A DNA stretch of 64,000 nt from Alphaproteobacteria bacterium. GTDB taxonomy: Bacteria; Pseudomonadota; Alphaproteobacteria; SP197. Shown here piece by piece: positions 19,976-28,557 of this stretch (positions within the stretch are counted from its first letter, which is position 1; every line of letters starts with the position of its first letter). The DNA lies in NCBI GenBank assembly GCA_016869675.1, contig VGDP01000005.1, positions 1 to 64,000 of the forward strand, written 5' to 3'. Below the pieces are notes generated by a model. It was not told the DNA's origin. It made no database searches and worked only from the letters and a program-made list of their open reading frames with translations. Position numbers and translations under genes: made by a program.

Positions 19976-20955
19976 GGCACCGGGTTCCAGCAGGCGTGGG
20001 CGTGGCCGTCGCCCATGAGCGGCGGGCGTTCGACCCGGCAACGTTCGGCGACGCGCGCGCAACGCTCGGCGAAGGCGCAGCCGGCGGCGCGCCGGCCGGG
20101 CGCCGGCACCATGCCGGGGATCGCGGGCAGCGGCCGGCCGCGCGGCGCGCGCCGGGGTGAGGACGCGAGCAGGCCGTGGGTGTAGGGGTGGCGCGGCCGG
20201 CGGAACAGGTCGGCCGCGCGCGCGCGCTCGACCACGCGGCCGGCGTACATGACGACGACCTCGTCGCACACCGCCGCGACCACGCCGAGATCGTGGGTGA
20301 TTAGCAGCACCGCCATGCCGAGCGCGCGCTGCACGTCGCGCAGGAGGTCGAGGATCTGCGCCTGGATCGTGACGTCGAGCGCCGTGGTCGGTTCGTCGGC
20401 GATCAGCAACCGCGGCCGGCAGGCGAGCGCCATGGCGATCATGACACGCTGGCGCAGGCCGCCCGAGAGCTGGTGCGGGAACTGGTCGACGCGGCGTTCC
20501 GGCGCGCCGACGCCCACGGCGCGCAGACCCTCGACCACCGCCGAGCGCGCCTCGGCCCGGCCCATGGCGCGGTGCAGGCGCAGCACCTCGGCGATCTGCG
20601 CGCCGACCGTCATGGTCGGGTTCAGGCTGGTCATCGGTTCCTGGAAGATCATGCCGACCCGGTTGCCCCGCACGGCGCGCAAGGCGCGCGCGTCGAGCGC
20701 CAGCAGGTCCTGACCGTCGAGCCGGATGGCGCCGGCCTCGATGCGCGCCGGCGGCATGGGCAGCAGGCGCAGGATCGACATGGCGGTGACGGTCTTGCCG
20801 CAACCGGACTCGCCGACCAGGCCGACCGTGCGCCCCTCGGCGATGGTCAGACCGACGTCCTCGACCACGGGCACGCGCCCGGCCTCGCCGGCGAAGCTGA
20901 CCGTCAGCCCCGCGATGTCGAGCAGGGGCGGCGGCACGCCCGCCGCCAGGGTCAT
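19972..20955 (-). CDS. Peptide ABC transporter ATP-binding protein (DppD/OppD type)
   Basis: A 327-residue ATPase with Walker [12 protein letters not shown]-loop [11 protein letters not shown], the signature [14 protein letters not shown], Walker [13 protein letters not shown] and ITHDLGVV. The C-terminal extension holds the family cysteines ([15 protein letters not shown]). It overlaps the formamidase stop and the DppF ATG by four bases each, so the three genes are translationally coupled. The first residues ([17 protein letters not shown]) show no alternative start. Confidence 0.93.
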   Translation of the reverse strand: MTLAAGVPPPLLDIAGLTVSFAGEAGRVPVVEDVGLTIAEGRTVGLVGESGCGKTVTAMSILRLLPMPPARIEAGAIRLDGQDLLALDARALRAVRGNRVGMIFQEPMTSLNPTMTVGAQIAEVLRLHRAMGRAEARSAVVEGLRAVGVGAPERRVDQFPHQLSGGLRQRVMIAMALACRPRLLIADEPTTALDVTIQAQILDLLRDVQRALGMAVLLITHDLGVVAAVCDEVVVMYAGRVVERARAADLFRRPRHPYTHGLLASSPRRAPRGRPLPAIPGMVPAPGRRAAGCAFAERCARVAERCRVERPPLMGDGHAHACWNPVP

Positions 20956-21896
20956 GCGAAGACGATCTTGGGGAAGTAGAACGACACCACCCAGTTCGGG
21001 ATGTCGACGATCTCGCTGATGCGCAGGTCGCCCGCGACGCTGCACAGCATGTACGCATCGGCGGCGCCCAGCCCGTGTTCGCGGCCCAGGAGGTCGATCA
21101 TGCCCTTGACCGCGTCGCGCGACGCGGCCATCAGGTCGGGCCCGATGCCGGTGGTGGCGTGGTAGCCCTTGCCGTCCAGGTGGCGCGCGACCGGCCCCTC
21201 GGTCTCGAAGCGCGGGAAGCGCAGGCCGGTGCTCTTGACCAGCCCCAAGCGCAGCACGACCTTCATCTGGCTCTCGATCGCCGTGCCGCACACCTCGCCA
21301 TCGCCCTGGGCCGCGTGGGTGTCGCCGATCGAGAACAGGGCACCCTTCACCTCGACCGGCAGGTAGAGCGTGGTGCCCGCCGCCATGTCGCGGATGTCCA
21401 TGTTGCCGCCGACGCGGCGCGGCGGCACGACGCTGTGCAGGCCCGCCTCGGCGAGCGCCAGGCCGATGGTGCCGGCGAACGGCTTGAGCGGCACCTTGCC
21501 GCCGGGGCCGTAGGCCGCCGACAACAGCGAGGCGCGGTCGTAGCTCCAGATGTGCAGCGCCGGATCGGGGAACTGGTCGGCCAGCAGGCCGAAGCCGGGG
21601 ATGCACGCGGTCCAGCCCCAGCCGGACGCGCCGAACTCGAGGATCTCGACCTTGAGCGCGTCGCCCGGCTCGGCGCCGTCCACCAGGATCGGCCCCGAGG
21701 TCGGGTTGACCTTGCCGAAGTCGAGCTTGGCGATGTCGGCGATCGTCGAGGACGGCGTCAGCTGGCCGCCCGAGGAATCCTGGGTGTCGATCTCGACCGT
21801 CGCCCCCGGCGCCACGGTGAGCACCGGGGGAAGGCGGTTGTCCCAGCCGAAATGGTGCTGGTGGCGGTGGATGGTGTGGCGCGGGCTATTGGGCAT
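20952..21896 (-). CDS. fmdA: Acetamidase/formamidase family protein
   Basis: A 314-residue member of the FmdA/AmdA acetamidase/formamidase family, Zn-dependent enzymes that release ammonia from short amides. It starts [22 protein letters not shown] and has [32 protein letters not shown] and the C-terminal [17 protein letters not shown] typical of the group. It is embedded inside the Dpp operon, overlapping the substrate-binding-protein stop by 11 bases and the DppD start by four. Hydrolysis of an amide brought in by this transporter is therefore likely. The specific amide is unknown. Confidence 0.9.
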   Translation of the reverse strand: MPNSPRHTIHRHQHHFGWDNRLPPVLTVAPGATVEIDTQDSSGGQLTPSSTIADIAKLDFGKVNPTSGPILVDGAEPGDALKVEILEFGASGWGWTACIPGFGLLADQFPDPALHIWSYDRASLLSAAYGPGGKVPLKPFAGTIGLALAEAGLHSVVPPRRVGGNMDIRDMAAGTTLYLPVEVKGALFSIGDTHAAQGDGEVCGTAIESQMKVVLRLGLVKSTGLRFPRFETEGPVARHLDGKGYHATTGIGPDLMAASRDAVKGMIDLLGREHGLGAADAYMLCSVAGDLRISEIVDIPNWVVSFYFPKIVFA

Positions 21897-23508
21897 CGGT
21901 CGCGAACACCACGTCGTAGTGCACCGGGATGTGCACCGGATCGACGAAGATTGCGTCCGAATCGCCCGCGATGCGCGTCGAGTGCATGGTGAACCGCTCC
22001 TCGTTGAAGATCGGGATCCAGGGAGCATCCGCCAGCACCTTGGAGAACACCCGGGTCCATGCGTCCAGCCGCGCCTGGGCCTGGGCCGGATCGGTCATGG
22101 CGTCGGCCTGGCCGGCGAGCGCGTCAACGTCCTGGTTGCAGTACCACGACCAGTTCCAGCCGCCCGGCGCCGCCGCGCCGCAGCCCAGGATCGCCCAGTA
22201 GAAGTTGGACGGATCGGGGAAGTCGGCGATCCACGCCATGCCGCCCGACCAGATCATGGGCGCGGCGCCTTCGGTGCCGCCGGCCTCGATCACCACGGAG
22301 GGATCGAGCGCCTTGATCTCGACGGTCACCCCGATGGCGGCCAGATCCTGCTGGATCGCCTGGGCGATGCGCGGGTTGGGATCAGTGTTCATGGCGTAGA
22401 GCTCGGTGGAGAAGCCGTCCGCCAGGCCCGCCTCGGCCAGCAGCGCCTTGGCCTTCTCGGGGTCGTAGGCGTAGCCGGTCTCGGCCGTGTTGTAGGCCGG
22501 CATCGCCGGCGGCAGGGCCTGGTTCGCGGGCACCGCGCGGCCGTTGATGATCTGGACGATGCGATCCTTGTTGATCGCGTGGTTGAGCGCTTGGCGCACC
22601 GCGACGTTGTCGAGCGGCGCGACGCGCGTGTTCAGCGTGACGTAGCCGGTGTGGAGCTGGCCGCCCTGGACCACCTGCTTGGCCAGATCGGCGTTGCCCA
22701 TCACGTCGACGAAGCGCGCCGGCGGGATGCCGTCGCCCAAGAGGTCGACCTCGCCGCGCTCGAGCCGCAGCAGCGCGACCGAGGGGTCCTGGCCGATCTC
22801 GAAGACGACCTCGTCGAGCTTCGGCCGGTCGGCGATGTAGTAGTCGGCGTTCCTGGCGAATACGACACGCTGGCCGAGCGTCCATTCGGCCAGCTTGAAC
22901 GCGCCGGTGCCCACCGGGTTCTTGCCGAAATCGGCGCCGTGCTCCTCGACCGCTTCCTTGGCGACGACGAAGGCGAAGTTGAGCGCCAGCTTGTGCAGGA
23001 ACGGCGCGTCGGGCCGGTTGAGCTCGATGGTCAGCGTGTGGGGATCGACCACCGTGACGCCCGCCAGCGTCGTCGAGGCGCCCGAGGCGACGTCCTCGTA
23101 GCCCTTGATGGTGTCGTAGTAGCTGGCGCCCGGGCTCTGGGTCGCCGGGTTGATCGTGCGCTCCAGGCTGTACTTGACGTCCTCGGCCGTCATTTCGCGG
23201 CCGTTGTGGAAAGTGACCCCCTGGCGCAGCTTGAACGTGTAGGTCAGGCCGTCGGCGGAGATCTCGTAGCTCTCGGCCAGGTCGGGCACAATCTCGGTGG
23301 TGCCGGGCGCGTAGTCGATCAGGCCGTCGAACAGGCTCTTGATCATCGACCAGTTCTGCCAGTCGTAGCCGACCGCCGGGTCGAGCGTGGCGACGTCGGA
23401 CTGGTACGTGACGATCATCGAGCCGGCGGCGCGCACGTCCGTTCCGAACGCGCCGATCAGGGCCGCCCCGGCCAGCAGCGCAGCGCGCAGCAATGTCCGT
23501 GTTGTCAT
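21886..23508 (-). CDS. Peptide/nickel-type ABC transporter substrate-binding protein (family 5)
   Basis: A 540-residue periplasmic binding protein. The Sec signal peptide reads LLRAALLAGAALIGAFGTDVRA, followed by mature GSMIVTYQSDVATLDPAVGY. Family-5 blocks are visible: PDLAESYEISADGLTYTFKL, GVTFHNGREMTAEDVKYSLER and NPVGTGAFKL. The ATG at 23508 is chosen over an upstream in-frame GTG because AGGGGAGG precedes it and the signal peptide then starts properly. It delivers the ligand to the DppB/C-like permeases. The ligand could be a peptide, an opine or an amide-containing compound. Confidence 0.93.
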   Translation of the reverse strand: MTTRTLLRAALLAGAALIGAFGTDVRAAGSMIVTYQSDVATLDPAVGYDWQNWSMIKSLFDGLIDYAPGTTEIVPDLAESYEISADGLTYTFKLRQGVTFHNGREMTAEDVKYSLERTINPATQSPGASYYDTIKGYEDVASGASTTLAGVTVVDPHTLTIELNRPDAPFLHKLALNFAFVVAKEAVEEHGADFGKNPVGTGAFKLAEWTLGQRVVFARNADYYIADRPKLDEVVFEIGQDPSVALLRLERGEVDLLGDGIPPARFVDVMGNADLAKQVVQGGQLHTGYVTLNTRVAPLDNVAVRQALNHAINKDRIVQIINGRAVPANQALPPAMPAYNTAETGYAYDPEKAKALLAEAGLADGFSTELYAMNTDPNPRIAQAIQQDLAAIGVTVEIKALDPSVVIEAGGTEGAAPMIWSGGMAWIADFPDPSNFYWAILGCGAAAPGGWNWSWYCNQDVDALAGQADAMTDPAQAQARLDAWTRVFSKVLADAPWIPIFNEERFTMHSTRIAGDSDAIFVDPVHIPVHYDVVFATDAQ

Positions 23509-23561
23509 GGTGTCGAACCTCCCCTTGTGAATGCGTAGCGGTGCCATGCGTTGCCGCGACT

Positions 23562-24482
23562 CTAGTTGAGGCGGATACGCGGATCAATCAGCGCCGTCGC
23601 CAGGTCGGCGATCACGTTTCCGAGAACGATCGCGGTGGCGGCGGTCAGCGTCACGCCCATCATGATCGGGATATCCACGCGCTGGATCGCCTGCCAGGCG
23701 AGCTGGCCGATGCCCGGCCAGCCAAACACCGATTCGACGACCACCGCGCCGCTCATGAACAAGCCGATGTCGATGCCGATCATGGCGACAATCGGCAGGA
23801 TCGCGTTGCGCAGGCCGTGGCGCAGCACCACGCCCGTCTCGGCGACGCCCTTGGCGCGCGCGGTGCGGATGTAGTCCTGGCCGAGCACGCCGACCATGCT
23901 GGCCCGCGTCATGCGCGAATAGAACCCGCCGCCCGCGAGCCCGAGGGTGAGCGCCGGCAGCACCAGATGCTCGAGCCCGCCATAGCCGCTCAGCGGGAAC
24001 AACCCGAGCAGGTAGGCGAACACATAGAGCAGCAGGAGCCCGACGACGAACTGCGGCGCCGAGACACCGACGAACGAGAGTGTCATGACCGCGCGGTCGG
24101 CGAAGCGGCCGCGCCGGGTCGCGGCGAAGATGCCGGCGGGCAGACCGATGGCGAGTTCGCAGAAGATCGCGCCGGCCAGCAGCAGCAGCGTCGCCGGCAG
24201 GCGGCTGCCGATCAGTTCGACCACCTCGGTCTTCTGGGCGTAGGAGCGGCCAAGATCGCCCTGCGCCAGGCGCCCCAGGTAGCGCGCGTACTGCACCGGG
24301 ATCGGCTGGTCGAGCCCGAGCTGGTGGCGGATCGAGGCGACCGTCTCGACGGTCGCGGCGCGCCCGGCGATCATGCGCGCGGGATCCGCCGGGATCAAGA
24401 ACGCGAGCGCGAAGGTGACGACCGTGACGCCAAGCAGGATGACCACGGCCTGGGCCAGGCGGCGGGCGAGAAACCGGATCAC
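23562..24482 (-). CDS. ABC transporter permease (DppB type)
   Basis: A 306-residue inner-membrane permease with about six hydrophobic helices. The start is FLARRLAQAVVILLGVTVVTF and the conserved permease-ATPase coupling segment reads DYIRTARAKGVAETGVVLRHGLRNAILP. It starts at GTG 24482, overlapping the DppC-like gene by four bases, and ends 53 bases before the binding-protein gene. It forms the channel with the DppC-like partner. Confidence 0.92.
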   Translation of the reverse strand: MIRFLARRLAQAVVILLGVTVVTFALAFLIPADPARMIAGRAATVETVASIRHQLGLDQPIPVQYARYLGRLAQGDLGRSYAQKTEVVELIGSRLPATLLLLAGAIFCELAIGLPAGIFAATRRGRFADRAVMTLSFVGVSAPQFVVGLLLLYVFAYLLGLFPLSGYGGLEHLVLPALTLGLAGGGFYSRMTRASMVGVLGQDYIRTARAKGVAETGVVLRHGLRNAILPIVAMIGIDIGLFMSGAVVVESVFGWPGIGQLAWQAIQRVDIPIMMGVTLTAATAIVLGNVIADLATALIDPRIRLN

Positions 24483-25330
24483 CGCCGGCCCCTCTGGGTT
24501 GGGTCGAGCGCGTCGTTGAGCGCCTCGCCGACCAGGTTGAAGGCGAGCGCGGCCATGATGATCGCGATGCCGGGGAAGAACACCAGCCACGGCGCGGTCA
24601 GGAAGTAGGACTGGCCCTCGAAGATGATGCCGCCCCACGACGGGGTCGGCGGCTGCACACCAACGCCCAGGAACGACAGCGTCGCCTCGAGCAGCACGGT
24701 GGTGGCGATGCCGAGCGTACTCCACACCAGGATGGTCGGCACCAGATGGGGCAGCACGTGGCGCAGCACGATGCGCGCCCGCCCGGCGCCCAGTGCGCGC
24801 GCCGCCTCGATGAACTCGCGCTCGGCCAGCGCGGTGGTCTGGGTGTAGACGACGCGGCAGATCTGCACCCAGTTCACGAGCGCGATGACCAGGGCGACGA
24901 TCCACAGAGAGGGGCGCAGGATCGCGGCCAGCGCGATGGCCAGCAGCAGCGCCGGGAACGCCATCATCAGGTCCGTGAAGCGCATGATGGCGCCGCCCAC
25001 CACGCCGCGCGCGAGGCCCGCGATCATGCCGAGCAGCGTGCCGACGATGACGGCGGCGCCGTTGGCCACGACGCCGACGGTGAGCGAGGCACGCGCGCCC
25101 CAGATCAGGCGCGAGAGCAGGTCGCGCCCGAGCAGATCGGTGCCCAACGGGAAGCGTTCGCTGGGCGGCAGCGGCGCGCCTTCGATGGTCAGGCCGTCGA
25201 AGAACTGCTCGGCCGGGTCGTAGGGCGCGATCATGGGCGCGAGCAGCGCCGCAGCGACCACCAGCGCGACCGTAACGGCGCCTGCGAATGCGAGCGGATC
25301 GCGGACGAAGCCCTTGAACCCGTGCGCCAT
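24479..25330 (-). CDS. ABC transporter permease (DppC type)
   Basis: A 283-residue permease. It has an N-terminal hydrophobic segment, the DppC-typical LGTDLLGRDLLSRLIWGARASL, the EAA-like loop EFIEAARALGAGRARIVLRHVLPHLVP, and a C-terminal ALAFNLVGEALNDALDPTQRGRR. It starts four bases after the ureohydrolase-like stop and overlaps DppB by four bases. This places the enzyme and transporter in one transcript. Confidence 0.92.
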   Translation of the reverse strand: MAHGFKGFVRDPLAFAGAVTVALVVAAALLAPMIAPYDPAEQFFDGLTIEGAPLPPSERFPLGTDLLGRDLLSRLIWGARASLTVGVVANGAAVIVGTLLGMIAGLARGVVGGAIMRFTDLMMAFPALLLAIALAAILRPSLWIVALVIALVNWVQICRVVYTQTTALAEREFIEAARALGAGRARIVLRHVLPHLVPTILVWSTLGIATTVLLEATLSFLGVGVQPPTPSWGGIIFEGQSYFLTAPWLVFFPGIAIIMAALAFNLVGEALNDALDPTQRGRR

Positions 25331-25334
25331 GACG

Positions 25335-26294
25335 TCAGCGCGGCGCTAGGCCGAAGCGGACGCAGAGCAGCCACAGCACCTCGTAGACGACGGTGGCGGC
25401 GAGCCAGGCGGTCAGGCCCTGGACGTCGTAATCCGGCGAGGTGGTGTTGACGTCGCAGCCGACGATGTCGAGCCCGGCGAGCGCGCGCACGAACGCCAAG
25501 CCCTCGGCGGCGCTGAAGCCGCCCCACGCCGGGGTGTAGACGCCGGGCGCGACTGAGGGATCGAACACGTCCATGTCGAAGCAGAGGTAGACCGGGCGTT
25601 CCCCCATGAGGGCGCGCACGCGCGCGGCGAACGCCTCGGCGCCCAGGGCGCGGGCGGTGTCCATGGTGACGACGCCGTAGCCCAGGCCCTCGGTGTAGGC
25701 GAACACGCCGGGCACGTAAGTCAGGCCGCGCATGCCCACGTGCAGCGAGCGGCGCGCGTCGACCCAGCCCTGGTCGGCCGCGTGGGCGAAGGTGGTCGCC
25801 GGGTCGACCTGGATGCGGTTGCCGCCGGCCGGATCGGGGTAGGCGTCGGTGTGAGAATCGAAGTGCAGCACGCACAGGCCCGGGTGGCGCGCGGCCACCG
25901 CCTTGATCACCGGCAGGCTGGTCAGCCCGTCGCCGCCGAGGCCGAGCGGCACCGCGCCCGCGCCGACGACGCGCGCGATCGCCCGGGCACCGCGCTCAAT
26001 GGCGTCGTCCACGTCGCCGGGCCGCAGCGGCACGTCGCCGCAATCGACCAGGCCGAGTGCCGCCACCGGATCGAACGGTTGCGCCAGCTCGGGCCGGTAG
26101 CGCCGCACGTTGTCGGTCGACATGGCGCGGATCGCCGCCGGCCCGTTGCGCGCGCCGACGCGGCGCGGGTGACGGCCGGTGTCGAACGGCAGGCCGACGA
26201 TGGCGGCGCGCGCGCCCGCCAGGTCCCAGGTCTGCGGCACGCCCAGATACGTGCCGACCGTGCGGAACAGCTCGGGATCGTGGATCAAGGTCAT
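25335..26294 (-). CDS. Ureohydrolase-fold (agmatinase/arginase family) protein with altered active site
   Basis: A 319-residue protein with the arginase/agmatinase fold: GLPFDTGRHPR, LVDCGDVPLRPGD, HFDSHTD (146-150), CFDMDVFDPS (metal Asp240 and Asp242) and a C-terminal DYDVQGLTAWLAATVVYE. Two normally conserved positions differ. The GGDH metal-binding His is Gly123 (GGDG). The Glu of the DxxExSP motif, which holds the guanidinium group in arginase, is Thr284 (DVNTTSP). The remaining Asp/His ligands could hold one metal. Its substrate is therefore probably not a normal guanidino compound. It is the first gene of the Dpp/formamidase operon. Confidence 0.85.
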   Translation of the reverse strand: MTLIHDPELFRTVGTYLGVPQTWDLAGARAAIVGLPFDTGRHPRRVGARNGPAAIRAMSTDNVRRYRPELAQPFDPVAALGLVDCGDVPLRPGDVDDAIERGARAIARVVGAGAVPLGLGGDGLTSLPVIKAVAARHPGLCVLHFDSHTDAYPDPAGGNRIQVDPATTFAHAADQGWVDARRSLHVGMRGLTYVPGVFAYTEGLGYGVVTMDTARALGAEAFAARVRALMGERPVYLCFDMDVFDPSVAPGVYTPAWGGFSAAEGLAFVRALAGLDIVGCDVNTTSPDYDVQGLTAWLAATVVYEVLWLLCVRFGLAPR

Positions 26295-26370
26295 GCGAAC
26301 GGTTCCTTGCCGGCCGGCCGGGAGTGTTGCAAAGCTCGACGCGCAAGTCATCCGTGACGAGGAGCGCGCG
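26295..26370. promoter_or_regulatory. Divergent promoter gap
   Basis: This 76-base gap separates the minus-strand Dpp operon from the plus-strand thioesterase-fusion gene and must hold promoters or leaders for both. GAGGAG at 26359-26364 is the ribosome-binding site for GTG 26371. I see no convincing sigma-70 boxes or clear operator. Confidence 0.4.
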
Positions 26371-27375
26371 GTGCGACCGGTTCCCGTGGGTCTCGTGTCC
26401 CGGCGCGTGTTCGACGCCCAGCCCGAGGACACCGCCGCCGCCAAGGGCAACAAGGGCGTCGACGTGGTCTCGACGGTCAGCCTGATCCTGATGATCGAGG
26501 AGACCTGCGGCGGCCTGCTGCAGCCCTACTACGAAACCGACGACGCGACCGTGGGCGCGCGCGTGGCGGTCGACCACGTCGGCCCGGCGCATATCGGGCG
26601 GCCGATCGACGTGACCGCGCGTCTGGACGCCGTCGAGGGTCGGCGCCACCGCTTCGCCGTGACGATCGAGCAGGACGGGCGGCCGGTGATGACCGGCGAG
26701 CACGCGCGCGTCGCCGTCTCGCTCGCGCGTTTCCTGGGCCGCGCCGCGCCGACGCCGGCGGCGGGGCCCGAGGTCGAGTTCTGGTTCGACGTGCACAGCC
26801 CGTGGTGCTACCTGGCGTCGCACCGCATCGGGGGCATCGTGCGCGACCACGGCGGCCGGGTGCGCTGGCGCCCGGTGCACCTGGCCAACCTGATCGAGGC
26901 GATCAAGGGCCGCCAGCCGTTGACGGAGAACGCGGCGTTCGTGCGCTGGTACCGCCAGGACATCCTGGACCAGGCCGAGCTGCTGGGCCTGCCCTACCGC
27001 GAGCATCCGGCCTACCCACTGCGCCCGTCGCGCGCGCTGCGCGCGGCGCTGTGGGCGGCGGACCAGGGCGCCGCCGAGCCGTTCGTGCAAGCGCTCATGC
27101 GCGCCTATTGGGCCGAGGCGCGGGACATCGCGGACGTGGCGGTGCTGGCGCACCTGGCGGAGGCTGTCGGGCTGCTGGGCGGCCGCGTCGCGACCGTCGT
27201 CGAGGACCCGGCCATCAAGGCGGCGATCGAGGCCAATGGCCGCGAGGCCATCGAGCGCGGCCTGTTTGGCGTGCCCACGGCGTTGTTCGGCGGCAAGATC
27301 TTCTTCGGCAACGACCATCTTGACCTGCTCGACCGCCACCTGGGACGCTGGCGCGTGGACCACGGCCAGGGCTGA
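26371..27375 (+). CDS. Fusion of FlK-like hotdog thioesterase and DsbA/HCCA-isomerase-like domain
   Basis: A 334-residue, two-domain protein. Residues 1 to about 122 resemble fluoroacetyl-CoA thioesterase-type hotdog proteins: VSLILMIEETCGGLL with Glu43, ATVGARVAVDHVGP with His69, and GEHARVAV. After a short Pro/Ala linker, residues 135-334 match the 2-hydroxychromene-2-carboxylate isomerase/DsbA thioredoxin fold: EFWFDVHSPWCYLASHRI with Ser143, WRPVHLANLIEAIKG and FGVPTALFGGKIFFGNDHLDLLDRHL. These domains usually occur as separate proteins acting on CoA esters and aromatic catabolites. The start at GTG 26371 has GAGGAG upstream. It abuts the PhyH gene, so a shared pathway is likely. Confidence 0.82.
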   Translation: MRPVPVGLVSRRVFDAQPEDTAAAKGNKGVDVVSTVSLILMIEETCGGLLQPYYETDDATVGARVAVDHVGPAHIGRPIDVTARLDAVEGRRHRFAVTIEQDGRPVMTGEHARVAVSLARFLGRAAPTPAAGPEVEFWFDVHSPWCYLASHRIGGIVRDHGGRVRWRPVHLANLIEAIKGRQPLTENAAFVRWYRQDILDQAELLGLPYREHPAYPLRPSRALRAALWAADQGAAEPFVQALMRAYWAEARDIADVAVLAHLAEAVGLLGGRVATVVEDPAIKAAIEANGREAIERGLFGVPTALFGGKIFFGNDHLDLLDRHLGRWRVDHGQG

Positions 27376-27380
27376 GCACG

Positions 27381-28184
27381 ATGGAAGCGATGCCGGACAA
27401 GGCGGCGATCGCCGATTTCCAGCGCGACGGCGCCATCGTGCTGAGCGGCGCCTTCACGGACTGGGTCGAGCGCCTGCGGGAAGGCGTCGCGCGCAACATG
27501 GCCGCGCCCAGCGCTGACGTGCGCCTCTACCGCAACGCGGACGGCTCGGGCCTGTTCTTCGGCGACTACTGTAACTGGGACCGCATCCCGGAGTACCGCG
27601 CGTTCGTCTTCGAATCGGACGCCGGGCGCATCGCCGCGGCGCTCATGCAATCGCGCACCGCGCGCCTGTTCCACGAGCATGTGCTGGTCAAGGAGCCGGG
27701 CACCGACGTACCCACGCCCTGGCATCACGACCAGCCCTACTACAACGTGGACGGCAACCAGAACGTCAGCCTGTGGCTGGCGCTCGATCCGGTGCCGGCC
27801 GAGGTCGCCGTCGAGTTCGTCGCGGGCAGCCACTACTGGGGCCGCTGGTTCCGACCGGAGCGGTTTAACCGCACCGCGCTCTACGACGACGACCGGATGT
27901 CGCCGGTGCCCGACATCGACGGGCACCGCGCCAACTTCTCGATCCTGAGCTGGGCGCTGGAGCCGGGCGACTGCGTGGCGTTCCATTTCCTGACCCTGCA
28001 CGGCGCGCCCGGCACCAAGGGCGCCAAGCACCGGCGGCGCGGCTTCTCGACCCGCTGGATCGGCGACGACGCGCGCTTCGCCGTGCGCAAGGGCCCGACC
28101 TCGCCGCCGTTCCGCGGCGTCACCCTGAAGCCGGGCCAGCCCATGGACGCGCCCGAGTTCCCGCTGGTGTTCGGCGGCTCATGA
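27381..28184 (+). CDS. Phytanoyl-CoA dioxygenase family protein
   Basis: A 267-residue Fe(II)/2-oxoglutarate oxygenase. The iron triad is visible as His115-x-Asp117 in PTPWHHDQPYYN and distal His207 in FHFLTLHGAPG, with an Arg-rich 2OG-binding stretch (KHRRRGFSTRW) after it. The family hydroxylates carbon next to a carboxyl, CoA ester or amine; here the substrate is unknown. It lies five bases after the fusion gene on the same strand. After its stop the sequence turns into a deacetylase remnant. Confidence 0.9.
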   Translation: MEAMPDKAAIADFQRDGAIVLSGAFTDWVERLREGVARNMAAPSADVRLYRNADGSGLFFGDYCNWDRIPEYRAFVFESDAGRIAAALMQSRTARLFHEHVLVKEPGTDVPTPWHHDQPYYNVDGNQNVSLWLALDPVPAEVAVEFVAGSHYWGRWFRPERFNRTALYDDDRMSPVPDIDGHRANFSILSWALEPGDCVAFHFLTLHGAPGTKGAKHRRRGFSTRWIGDDARFAVRKGPTSPPFRGVTLKPGQPMDAPEFPLVFGGS

Positions 28185-28205
28185 CGCAGTTATAGCGCTT
28201 GTAGG

Positions 28206-28531
28206 CGGATTGACAAGGCGTGTCCGTTTGGGACGATGGTGATGACCAGCCTTGGTTACGCGCAGTTCACTCGCATGTTGATGCAGGTGGCGGACGAAGT
28301 CTGCGGCGGCCGCCTCGTGCTGTCGCATGAAGGCGGCGATGCGCCGGAACACGTGCCATACTGCGGCCTGGCGGTCATGGAGGAGTTTCGGGTATTCGCA
28401 CCGGGGTCGAGGACCCCTGGGAGGCGATCATGGAGCAGTGGGGACAGCAGGAGCTGCAGCCCCATCAAGAGGCGGCGGTCGCCAAGGTGGCGGTCGCCGA
28501 GGCGGCGACGCTCGTCAAGCGTATCCGCTGA
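28206..28531 (+). pseudogene. Histone-deacetylase-like C-terminal fragment
   Basis: From about 28206 the frame reads PFGTMVMTSLGYAQFTRMLM, ADEVCGGRLVLSHEGGD and VPYCGLAVMEEF. This aligns position for position with the C-terminal part of the intact deacetylase at 33790-34890 (CGGRLLLTHEGGY, VPYCGLAVMEEL). Near 28388 one base is missing, and the homology continues in the next frame as SGIRTGVEDPWEAI and ELQPHQEAAVAKVAVAEAATLVKRIR to TGA 28529-28531. The catalytic Tyr is Asp in this copy (EGGD), and the whole zinc-binding N-terminal part is absent. It marks the left edge of the lower-GC Liv cassette. Confidence 0.85.
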
Positions 28532-28557
28532 TCAACCACGAAAAGGGAGATGAGAAG

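Noticed and set aside
28185-28557. A separate small gene between PhyH and the binding-protein gene
   Set aside because: Both frames in this stretch align with the deacetylase C-terminus, so it is a frameshifted fragment rather than a new gene.
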